Positions 34,630-43,031 of a stretch of DNA of 64,000 nucleotides are shown here, piece after piece. Origin of the DNA: Euzebya rosea (GTDB lineage: Bacteria > Actinomycetota > Nitriliruptoria > Euzebyales > Euzebyaceae); contig NZ_PGDQ01000001.1 of NCBI RefSeq assembly GCF_003073135.1, forward strand, positions 1 to 64,000, in the 5' to 3' direction. A program made the translations under genes and the position numbers. The notes under the pieces are model-generated. The model made no database searches. It was not told where the DNA came from and saw only the letters and a list, made by a program, of their open reading frames with translations. Every line of letters begins with the position of its first letter. Within the stretch, counting starts at the first letter, position 1.

Positions 34630-35689
34630 CCGGATCCGGGGCCACGGCGACGACGTCGCATGCCTGCTCGCGCGTGGCGTCCGACACGCCCGGGGGGGAG
34701 GTCGTTTCCACCTCGAGGCCAGCGATCCCGACCGTGCTGTCGGGCTCCTGCGCCGGGGGTTCGCTGCTGAGGTACACCCTGGGGACGTCGATCACGTCGG
34801 GGCGACCATCGTCGGGAGCCCCCCTCGGGGGGTCGTCGACCCGTTGCCCGGACGGGGGTTGGATGGTGGACGCCTCCCGCTGATGGTCGACCGGGGCGGA
34901 CTGCGTGGCCGCAGGGGATGCCGACCCCGGCCTGCGGTGGGTCAGCGTGGACGTGACCGCCCCCTCGGGTGACGAAGCCCGTTCGGAGATCGCGATGTCG
35001 CTGCCGGCGATGCCCCCAGCGATCGCGGCGACCACCGCGACGGGTGCGAGCACCATGGCGACGGTCGACACGTCCGCTCGAAGGACGTCGGCCACCTGCG
35101 TGCGCCAGGTCAGCACCTGCACGGGGACGACCCCACGCAGCGATCGGGCGAACGCCGTCCGTCGGGCGCGTCCACGCGCCCGGTGGATGCGGACCTTGAT
35201 CGCGCCCACGGAGGTGCCGAACTCGCGAGCGATCTCGGCGAGCGGTCGGCCGTCCATGTAGTGCGCGCGCAGCATGGCCGCGTCGCTGCCGTTGACGTGG
35301 GACAGCAGGGCGTCCACATCGATGCGGGTCGTGACGGACTCGGCGTGGTCGGCCTGGGCGAACCGCGCGGGCACCTCGGCCATCGACGACTCGCGGTGGA
35401 CGACCGGACGGCGCAGCGCGCTGATGGCGGTGTTGCGCGCGACGGTGGCCAGCCACGGGGCCAGCCGATCCCGGTCCCACAACCGCTCGGCGTGCTGGAA
35501 CAGCGTGGCGAACGTCTCGCTGGTCAGGTCATCGGCCATCCCTCGTGGGCCGTGCGCCACGCAGACGCGGTGCACCAACGAGCGGTGGCGGTGGTAGAGC
35601 AGTGCGAAGGCGTCCTCGTCCCCGCCTGCGGCATGGCGGAGGAGGGCGCCGTCGTCGATCTCGTTCGGCGCGGGCCAGGGGGCGGTCAT
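34607..35689 (-). CDS. ECF-type sigma factor with fused membrane tail
   Basis: 360 residues. Region sigma-2 (about 25-85: FALLYHRHRSLVHRVCVAHG, DDLTSETFATLFQHAERL, LAPWLATVARNTAI) and sigma-4 (about 125-175: LAEIAREFGTSVGAIKVRIH) are clear. Unlike ordinary ECF factors of about 190 residues, a membrane helix follows (207-229, VAMVLAPVAVVAAIAGGIAG) and then an extracytoplasmic Ser/Pro-rich tail of 130 residues with Cys near the end. The fused tail may act as a built-in anti-sigma or sensor; that is inference. No separate anti-sigma gene is adjacent. Its 3-prime end overlaps the GT2 gene. Confidence 0.85.
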   Translation of the reverse strand: MTAPWPAPNEIDDGALLRHAAGGDEDAFALLYHRHRSLVHRVCVAHGPRGMADDLTSETFATLFQHAERLWDRDRLAPWLATVARNTAISALRRPVVHRESSMAEVPARFAQADHAESVTTRIDVDALLSHVNGSDAAMLRAHYMDGRPLAEIAREFGTSVGAIKVRIHRARGRARRTAFARSLRGVVPVQVLTWRTQVADVLRADVSTVAMVLAPVAVVAAIAGGIAGSDIAISERASSPEGAVTSTLTHRRPGSASPAATQSAPVDHQREASTIQPPSGQRVDDPPRGAPDDGRPDVIDVPRVYLSSEPPAQEPDSTVGIAGLEVETTSPPGVSDATREQACDVVAVAPDPVSCHNER

Positions 35690-35792
35690 CGGCGGACCCA
35701 CGAGGTGGCGGCGTACAGGGGCATCCCTGTTGAGTTCGCCGTGCAACCCATGTTTCCTCCCGACGCCCAGAACTTCTGCCCCGGATGTCGGA

Positions 35793-36923
35793 TCAGGGCT
35801 CGGGGGAGGCGGCCAGGACGTCTCGGTACACCTGCCTGATCCGTTCGTCGGGCCAGCCGAAGCGCTCGCGGACGGCGTCCGCCCCGCGCACCGCAGCCTC
35901 CCTGAGGGCCGGATCGGTTGCGGTGGCCAGGCCACGAGCCAGCTGGTCGACATGGCCCGGGGGGACCAGCACCACGCCCGGCAGCCTCCCGACGACCTCG
36001 GCGGTACCGGGCAGGTTCGAGGCCACGACGGGTACCCCGACCGCCAGGTACTCCAGCACCTTCGTCGGGAGGGACCGTCGGTACGCGGGGTGGTCGGTCA
36101 ACGGACAGGCTGCGACCTCGGCCACGGCCACCCGCCGCAGCGCGTCGGGCAACGCCATCCAGCCGTGGACCTCCAATGCCACGCCGAGCGCGTCGGCTCG
36201 GCGCCGCAGGGTGTCGGCGAGGTCCGGCGCACACCGACCGATCAGGTGCAGGGGCCGCCCGGGCAGCCCCGAGGCCACGGCGTCCAGCAGCACGACCACG
36301 CCTCGGGCCGTGGTCACGTCCCCGAGGTAGACGACCCCGCCCTCGGTGGTGCTGCGCGTCGGTGACGGCAGGACGTCGACGAGCAGGTGGTTCGGCAGCA
36401 CCGGGTGGGCACGTCGGAAGTCGCGGGCGTACCCCTCCTCGGCCAGCGTGACCACGACCCACCGCTCGACCATGTGCAGGAGCCGGCGGGTCAGCCAGGG
36501 CCCCACGCGGGCCCGAACGGCCGTGGCCGGCGATCGTCCACCGGTCGCCGGCTCGGTGACCCGACGGGACAGGCCCGCACGGACCGGCAGGTCCTCGTGC
36601 ACGTCGAACACCACCGGTATCCGGCGCAGCAGCCGGGCCACCAGCGCGACGGGCAGCAGCTCGGGGTCGTGGATGGAGACGAGGTCCACGTCACCTCGCA
36701 GCATCTCGCGCAGCGCGGCGATCGCCCTGCGCGGTCTCGAGCCCCTCAGCACCACCGGGTCGATCCCCCACGTGTCGCTCGGGCCGGGGGCACGCGTCGC
36801 CAGCCGGACCGCGACGTCCTTCGCCAGGCTGGCCGCGGTCTTGTACCGGATGCGTGGGTCGTCGGGTGGGTGCACGGTCGTGACCACTAGCACCCGAGGG
36901 CGGGAGGGGGACGTCGGGCTCAC
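35793..36923 (-). CDS. GT4 family glycosyltransferase
   Basis: 376 residues, GT-B fold. The N-terminal half has VLVVTTVHPPDDPRIRYKTA, DVDLVSIHDPELLPVALVAR and VVFDVHEDLPVRAGLSRRV. The C-terminal donor domain has VVYLGDVTTARGVVVLLDAV, LHLIGRCAPD and PTKVLEYLAVGVPVVASNLP, which holds the sugar-nucleotide-binding E of the GT4 EX7E region. The start lies at GTG 36923, which overlaps the stop of the preceding gene. It is the last gene of a four-gene minus-strand cluster (uxs, GT28-like, unknown, GT4). The 103 bases downstream hold nothing I recognise. Confidence 0.88.
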   Translation of the reverse strand: MSPTSPSRPRVLVVTTVHPPDDPRIRYKTAASLAKDVAVRLATRAPGPSDTWGIDPVVLRGSRPRRAIAALREMLRGDVDLVSIHDPELLPVALVARLLRRIPVVFDVHEDLPVRAGLSRRVTEPATGGRSPATAVRARVGPWLTRRLLHMVERWVVVTLAEEGYARDFRRAHPVLPNHLLVDVLPSPTRSTTEGGVVYLGDVTTARGVVVLLDAVASGLPGRPLHLIGRCAPDLADTLRRRADALGVALEVHGWMALPDALRRVAVAEVAACPLTDHPAYRRSLPTKVLEYLAVGVPVVASNLPGTAEVVGRLPGVVLVPPGHVDQLARGLATATDPALREAAVRGADAVRERFGWPDERIRQVYRDVLAASPEP

Positions 36924-37417
36924 CACGGGGCCGGCGTGATGAGGACGGGATCCGGCAGCGGTCCCTCGGGGCCGATGACCACGACGCGCTTCGGGCGGTA
37001 GCGTCGCTCCACGGCGTCCATTCGGGACCGCCGCAGGGCGTCTGCGTTGAGGCCGAACCGCGCGTAGTCCGTGGCGGGGGGCACCCACTCGATGACCTGA
37101 TCGGCCATGTCGCCCGGGAGGGGGGTGTCGACCAGCCAGACCGAACGGACCGGCACGTCGGACAGGCCGTCGACGGCACGACGGAGCCTGGCCGGGTCAC
37201 ATCCCACGGCGACGACCAGGACGACCGGATGGTCCAGCGGGCCGGGCACGCGGACCCGTCCGCCGGTCGGGCCGTCCAGTCCCGGCCAGCGCCCGCGAAT
37301 CCGGGCCACGACGTCGCGCAGCCGGTCGGCCAACCCGCCGGGCAACGCCGCCAGCAGCAGGCCGTAGACCGTGCGAAGTCCCGTCCGGACAGCGCTCGGC
37401 ATCGTCGGACTGCTCAT
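36920..37417 (-). CDS. Unknown protein in the glycan cluster
   Basis: 165 residues. I do not recognise a family. The N-terminus has a weakly hydrophobic helix (TVYGLLLAALPGGLADRLRD). The rest reads like half a Rossmann-type domain: HPVVLVVAVGCDPARLRRAV, VRSVWLVDTPLP, RYRPKRVVVIGPEGPL. It overlaps both neighbours by four bases, so it is translated with the GT28-like and GT4 enzymes. It could be a reduced GT2 domain or an accessory subunit. Confidence 0.65.
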   Translation of the reverse strand: MSSPTMPSAVRTGLRTVYGLLLAALPGGLADRLRDVVARIRGRWPGLDGPTGGRVRVPGPLDHPVVLVVAVGCDPARLRRAVDGLSDVPVRSVWLVDTPLPGDMADQVIEWVPPATDYARFGLNADALRRSRMDAVERRYRPKRVVVIGPEGPLPDPVLITPAPW

Positions 37418-38564
37418 GCGACGGGCTTCCTGCCGGGGTGGCGGGTCAGCTCCCTGATCAGGTCCGCTGCGCGGGTCGCCCCCTGCGGGACCGGTCGTGC
37501 GGCCATGCGTTCGACCAGCGCCGAACGGTCGTCCAGCGCCTTGTCGAGCGCCGCCTCTGGGCCCGATCCACCCTCACCGGCTCGGCCGGACGCTCCCGTC
37601 GAGTCCCACAGCACCGCCAGGCCCTGCTGCTCCAGGCCGGCTGCGCGGGCCAGCTGGTCGTCCACCGCAGCTGCTGGGTTCGGCACCAGGATCGACGGCG
37701 TCCGACAGGCCACCGCCTCGACGACGGAGTTGTATCCGGCAGCGAGGACCGCGACGTCGAAGGCCGCCAACGCCGGGGCCAGCGGGTACCGCTGGCGGAC
37801 CAGCGCCCCCCGCACGGTGGGCGGCGACACGAGGGGAGAGGCGGCGACCACCGGGACCAGTCCCCGATCGCGCATGGCGGTCACCAACGGCCCGGCGGTG
37901 TGGGCAAGTGGACCTGCCAGGCCAGTTCCCAGGGAAATCAGGCCGTAGCGCTGGTCAGCGGGCAGCCCCAGGTCGGCCACCGCCTGATCCCGGGTTCGCA
38001 GGTCCCGGTGGTCGTGCAGCAGGACGGGGCCGACCCCCCGGACGGGGACACCGTCGGAGGAGCCCGCCACGACCACGGCTGTCGGGTCGTCGTCGCCGAC
38101 AGCACGGTCCACCTCGCCGGGTTCGACCACCATCGAGAAGCCCGCGGCCGTCGCGGCAGGTCGGGCGTCGGCCCGCCATCGTCCTCGGCGGACCCAGGCG
38201 AACGGCGGCGCATCCTCCTCCGCCATGACCTGTCGCACCCCCCGGTACGGGGCGACGCCGTCGAAGACCACCGCCGAGACGTGATGGACCTCGATCAGGT
38301 GGCGCAGCTGGTCGGCGAGCAGTCGTTGCCAGTGCCACCGCTCGAGCGGGGTCGAGGCGTAGGACGGGATGTGCTCGACCAGGAACCCCATCCGCCGGAG
38401 CGGGTCGATCAGCGGCGAGAGGACGCACAGGATGGGCATGGCCCCTGCCTCGCCCAGTCGACGAGCGATGGCGGCGGCACGGGTCATGTGCCCCAGGCCC
38501 ATCCCGTTGGAGGGGACGAACAGGACACGCGGCCCGTCGGCCCTGCCGATCACGTCCCCCGAGG

Positions 38565-38568
<4 letters not shown>
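37414..38568 (-). CDS. GT28/MurG-like glycosyltransferase
   Basis: 384 residues, GT-B fold. [20 protein letters not shown] is the glycine-rich N-terminal loop of MurG and macrolide-type transferases. The C-terminal donor half has [20 protein letters not shown] and [20 protein letters not shown], matching the UDP-sugar site. The GTG at 38568 overlaps the stop of the UDP-sugar decarboxylase gene; a downstream GTG at 38553 is an alternative. The donor is unknown; UDP-xylose or UDP-glucuronate from the coupled upstream enzyme is attractive. Confidence 0.82.
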
Positions 38569-39530
<962 letters not shown>

Positions 39531-39537
39531 GCGGGCG

Positions 39538-39543
39538 ATCATA
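39538..39543 (-). promoter_or_regulatory. -10 box of the uxs operon, leaderless
   Basis: On the minus strand TATGAT lies 7 bases before the GTG at 39530. Confidence 0.55.
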
Positions 39544-39550
39544 CGGGTCG

Positions 39551-39560
39551 ATGACGTCAT
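39551..39560. promoter_or_regulatory. Palindrome ATGACGTCAT in the uxs promoter
   Basis: A perfect 10-bp palindrome fills the spacer between the TATGAT -10 box and the expected -35 position, a place where a bound regulator would block or remodel the promoter. Confidence 0.4.
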
Positions 39561-39632
39561 GCCCCGACTTCGCCTGTGGCGAGCAGGGTGGTGTTGCAGC
39601 TACAACCGTGGTGTGCAGAAGGGAACCGACCA

Positions 39633-40505
39633 GTGAGCGACCAGACACCGCCGGGCTGGGGCAACCCGCCGCAGAACCCCACGCCATGGCAGGGGGGTCC
39701 CCCCGGTGGGCAGCCCCCCCAGCAGGGGTGGGGACAGCAGCCGCCCGCCCAACCCCAGGGTCAGCCGGGGGGCTACGGGACTCCCCCCGGACAGGCCCCG
39801 CCCGCCTACGGCCAGCAGCCCGCCTACGGGCAGCAGCCGCCCGGGTACTACAACCAGCCCGGGTCCGGATTCCAGCCGCCGCCCCCCAAGAAGTCCAACG
39901 TGGGCCTGATCGTCGGCCTCGTGCTGCTCGTCCTCGTGCTCGCCGGTGGTGGCCTCGCCGCGGTCCTGCTGGCCGGCGGTGACGACGACGTGGTCGACGC
40001 CGACACCGAGGCCACGGCATCCGAGCTCGGGGAGGCCGTCGACGACCTCAACAGCGACCTGGCCGACGAGGGGACCGAACCCGAGGTCCTCGACGACCTG
40101 CCGGCCGACGAGACCCCGACCGCCGTCCCCGGTGAGGACGCGTCGGTCTTCGAGCTGGCCGTCGGCGACTGCTACAACAGCCCGTCGACCAGCGACGAGG
40201 TGCAGTCCGTGGCCGTCGTCCCGTGTGACACACCCCACGACAGCGAGGTCTTCTTCCTCGTCGACCACCCCGACGACGGCACCGGGTTCCCGGGGCTCGA
40301 GCAGCTGAACACCTTCGCCGACGAGCAGTGCCAGGGACAGGCGTTCACCGACTACGTCGGTGTGGTGTGGGCCGAGTCACGGTTCTTCACCAGCCAGCTG
40401 ACCCCCACGGAGGCGTCGTGGGAGCAGGGTGACCGCGAGATCGTCTGCCTGCTCTACGACCCGACCACCCAGCTCAACGCCTCGGTGCGCGGCTCGGGAC
40501 AGTGA
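39633..40505 (+). CDS. Membrane protein with septum-formation-like extracellular domain
   Basis: 290 residues. A Gln/Pro/Gly-rich cytoplasmic N-terminus (PPGQAPPAYGQQPAYGQQPP) leads to one membrane helix (VGLIVGLVLLVLVLAGGGLA) and an acidic linker. The extracellular domain is like the actinobacterial Septum_form family (ELAVGDCYNSPSTSDEV, VVPCDTPHDSEVFFLVDH, CQGQAFTDYVGVVWAESRFF). Four cysteines are positioned to form disulfides. The function is not established. The GTG at 39633 is preceded by AGAAGGGAACC. Confidence 0.78.
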   Translation: MSDQTPPGWGNPPQNPTPWQGGPPGGQPPQQGWGQQPPAQPQGQPGGYGTPPGQAPPAYGQQPAYGQQPPGYYNQPGSGFQPPPPKKSNVGLIVGLVLLVLVLAGGGLAAVLLAGGDDDVVDADTEATASELGEAVDDLNSDLADEGTEPEVLDDLPADETPTAVPGEDASVFELAVGDCYNSPSTSDEVQSVAVVPCDTPHDSEVFFLVDHPDDGTGFPGLEQLNTFADEQCQGQAFTDYVGVVWAESRFFTSQLTPTEASWEQGDREIVCLLYDPTTQLNASVRGSGQ

Positions 40506-40541
40506 CCGACGGCCATCGGTGGGCCGTCGTCGTGGCGGCCC

Positions 40542-41888
40542 GTGCCTGAGGCACAGCTGTTCGGCGGCGACGACGACCGCACTGCCGATGACACCCCGCC
40601 GGGCCCCCGGCGGGTGATGTCGGGTGCCGGCGCCGGGTCGGCCACGGCACCCCTCGCCGCCCGGCTGCGCCCCCGCACCCTCGACGAGGTCGTGGGCCAG
40701 CAGCACCTGATCGGACCGGAGGGGCCGATCCGCCGCACGATCGCGAGCGGCCGGTTGTCCTCCATGGTCCTGTGGGGGCCACCGGGGACCGGCAAGACCA
40801 CCCTTGCGGGGGTCATCGCGGCCGAGGCCAACGCCGAGATGATCGTCCTGTCGGCCGTCACGGCCGGCGTCAAGGACGTGCGCGCGGCCGTCGTCGAGGG
40901 CCGGGAACGGCTGCGACGGACCCAGCGCCGCACGATCCTGTTCGTCGACGAGATCCACCGCTTCAACAAGTCCCAGCAGGACGCGCTGCTGCCGTCGGTC
41001 GAGGCGGGCGACGTCGTGCTGATCGGGGCCACGACGGAGAACCCCTCCTTCGAGGTCAACGCCGCGTTGTTGTCGCGCAGCATCCTCTACCGGCTGGCGC
41101 CGCTGGAGCCCGAGGACCTCTCGGTGCTGCTCGACCGGGGCCTGGCCGACCCGGGCCTGGAGGGGGTCACCGCCACCGACGACGCGCGCGCCGCGCTGCT
41201 CCATGCCGCCGACGGCGATGCGAGGGTGCTGCTGACCGGGCTGGACGCGGCGGCCGCGCTGGCGGTGGGCACCGAGGACGGGGAGATCACCCCCGAGATG
41301 GTGCAGTCCGCGCTGGCACAGCCCCACCTGCGCTACGACAAGGCGGGCGACAACCACTACGACCAGGTCAGCGCGTTCATCAAGTCGATGCGCGGGTCGG
41401 ATCCGGATGCGGCGATGTACTGGCTGACCCGCATGCTGGCGGAGGGGGAGGACCCGCGCTTCCTCGCACGGCGGATGGTGATCCTCGCCAGCGAGGACAT
41501 CGGGCTGGCCCATCCCCAGGCGCTGGCCGTGTCCGTGGCGGCCTTCGAGGCGCTGGACCGCGTCGGGCTGCCCGAGGCCCGCTTCGCGCTGTCCCAGGCC
41601 TGCATCCACCTCGCCCTGGCGCCCAAGTCCAACGCGGTCACGCGGGCCATGGCGAAGGCGGACGCGGAGGTCGAGCGGTTGGGCAACGCCCCGGTGCCGG
41701 CGTCGTTGCGCGACGCCCACTACAAGGGCGCCAAGCGCCTCGGCCACGGCGTGGGGTACGCCTATCCCCACGACGACGAGCGTGGCTGGGTCGACCAGCA
41801 GTACGGACCCGACGGCCTGCGGCGCATCTACGAACCCGGCGACCACGGCGCCGAACCGACCCTCAACTCCTGGCGCGACAGCCGCTGA
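40542..41888 (+). CDS. rarA: Replication-associated recombination protein RarA (MgsA)
   Basis: 448 residues, AAA+ clamp-loader-like ATPase acting at stalled forks. RPRTLDEVVGQQHLIGPEGP opens the domain; Walker A is WGPPGTGKTTLA, Walker B ILFVDEIHRFNKSQQDALLP, sensor 1 LIGATTENPSFEVNAALLSR. The C-terminal oligomerisation part has DPDAAMYWLTRMLAEGEDPR and ILASEDIGLAHPQALAV. It starts at GTG 40542, 36 bases after the preceding stop. Confidence 0.95.
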   Translation: MPEAQLFGGDDDRTADDTPPGPRRVMSGAGAGSATAPLAARLRPRTLDEVVGQQHLIGPEGPIRRTIASGRLSSMVLWGPPGTGKTTLAGVIAAEANAEMIVLSAVTAGVKDVRAAVVEGRERLRRTQRRTILFVDEIHRFNKSQQDALLPSVEAGDVVLIGATTENPSFEVNAALLSRSILYRLAPLEPEDLSVLLDRGLADPGLEGVTATDDARAALLHAADGDARVLLTGLDAAAALAVGTEDGEITPEMVQSALAQPHLRYDKAGDNHYDQVSAFIKSMRGSDPDAAMYWLTRMLAEGEDPRFLARRMVILASEDIGLAHPQALAVSVAAFEALDRVGLPEARFALSQACIHLALAPKSNAVTRAMAKADAEVERLGNAPVPASLRDAHYKGAKRLGHGVGYAYPHDDERGWVDQQYGPDGLRRIYEPGDHGAEPTLNSWRDSR

Positions 41889-41897
41889 TCCCCCTCG

Positions 41898-41940
41898 GTG
41901 TGTCGTCGAACCGGCCACCCGTCGTGGTTCGCCGACACAC
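41898..41940. promoter_or_regulatory. Inverted repeat between rarA and nucleotidyltransferase gene
   Basis: GTGTGTCGTCGAACC and GGTTCGCCGACACAC pair over 15 bases with one mismatch around a 13-base loop. It begins 10 bases after the rarA stop, so it can end rarA transcription. Its right arm reaches the expected -35 zone of the next promoter, so an operator role is also possible. Confidence 0.5.
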
Positions 41941-41947
41941 ATCGGGT

Positions 41948-41953
41948 TAGCCT
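41948..41953 (+). promoter_or_regulatory. -10 box of the nucleotidyltransferase gene
   Basis: TAGCCT ends 8 bases before the ATG at 41962. Confidence 0.5.
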
Positions 41954-41961
41954 GCCCGACG

Positions 41962-42963
41962 ATGCGCGCCCTGATCCTGGCGGGTGGCCGTGGCACACGG
42001 CTGCGTCCGCTCACCCACCTCATCCCCAAGCCGCTGGTCCCCTTCATGGGTGACCCCTACGCCCACGGCCTGCTCCGGCGACTGGTCGATGCGGGCGTCA
42101 CCCGCGCCACCTTCCTGGTCGGGCGCGACGCCGCCCCGTTCCAACCGCTGGTCGACGCGGCGCCGCAGCTGGGCCTCGAGATCGACGTCGCGACCGAGGA
42201 GATGGCGCTCGACACCGCCGGAGCGGTCCGCCGTGCCCTCGCCGACGAGCCCGACGAACCCGTCCTGGTCTGCAACGGTGACGTCCTGACCGACGTCGAC
42301 CTGCGCCGCATCATCGACAGCCACGTCCGGTCGGGCGCCGTCGCCACGCTGACCCTGCACGAGGTTGCCGACACCTCCGCGTTCGGTGTGGTCGTGCGCA
42401 ACGGCGAGGGAATGGTGCGCCGGTTCGTGGAGAAGCCCCAGCCGGGCACGGTGCCCGACAACACCATCAACGCCGGCACCTACGTCCTGCAGCCCCGGCT
42501 GTTCGGCCACTTCCCCGGCGACGGACCGTTGTCGTTCGAGCGCCAGGTCTTCCCGGGCCTGCTGGACGCCGGGGAGAGGATGCTCGGCGTCAACGACGAC
42601 GCGTACTGGCAGGACCTCGGTACGCCGGCCCGCTACCTCGAGGGCCACCGGGCCGTGATCGACGGCGAGTGCGCCTGGCCGCTGGCCGAGGGCATGGTCG
42701 TGGTCGAGGGGCAGTCGGCCATCCACCCCAGCGCGGTGGTCGACGAGACCGCGGTGGTGCGGTTCGGCTCCGTGGTGGGACCGCGGTGCCGCGTGGGTGC
42801 GGGCGCGGTGCTGCAGGGGGCGGTGCTGCACGAGGAGGTGGAGGTGCACGACGCCGCCGTCATCAGCGACGCCCTCGTCGGGGCGTTGTCGGAGATCGGT
42901 ACGGGCGTCGTCGTGCCGAAGGGCAGCGTGCTGGGCATCCGCACCTACCTCGGCACCCGCTGA
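41962..42963 (+). CDS. Sugar-1-phosphate nucleotidyltransferase (mannose-1-phosphate guanylyltransferase-like)
   Basis: 333 residues. N-terminal nucleotidyltransferase domain: RALILAGGRGTRLRPLTHLI, PKPLVPFMGDPYAHGLLRRL, VLVCNGDVLTDVDLRRIIDS, VRRFVEKPQPGTVPDNTINA. The C-terminal part (about 255-325) is a left-handed beta-helix of hexapeptide repeats (SAIHPSAVVDETAVVRFGSV). This architecture is shared by GDP-mannose and some glucose-1-phosphate enzymes, so the exact sugar is not certain. It should feed the local glycosyltransferases. Confidence 0.85.
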   Translation: MRALILAGGRGTRLRPLTHLIPKPLVPFMGDPYAHGLLRRLVDAGVTRATFLVGRDAAPFQPLVDAAPQLGLEIDVATEEMALDTAGAVRRALADEPDEPVLVCNGDVLTDVDLRRIIDSHVRSGAVATLTLHEVADTSAFGVVVRNGEGMVRRFVEKPQPGTVPDNTINAGTYVLQPRLFGHFPGDGPLSFERQVFPGLLDAGERMLGVNDDAYWQDLGTPARYLEGHRAVIDGECAWPLAEGMVVVEGQSAIHPSAVVDETAVVRFGSVVGPRCRVGAGAVLQGAVLHEEVEVHDAAVISDALVGALSEIGTGVVVPKGSVLGIRTYLGTR

Positions 42964-42990
42964 CCCGTCCACGCCGCCGAGCCGGTGGCG

Positions 42991-43027
42991 TGTCGGGTTC
43001 CTGCGGCGGGCGGCCCGGAACCCGACA
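42991..43027. terminator. Bidirectional terminator hairpin
   Basis: TGTCGGGTTCC and GGAACCCGACA form an 11-bp stem with a 15-base loop between two convergent genes. Confidence 0.6.
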
Positions 43028-43031
43028 GGGG

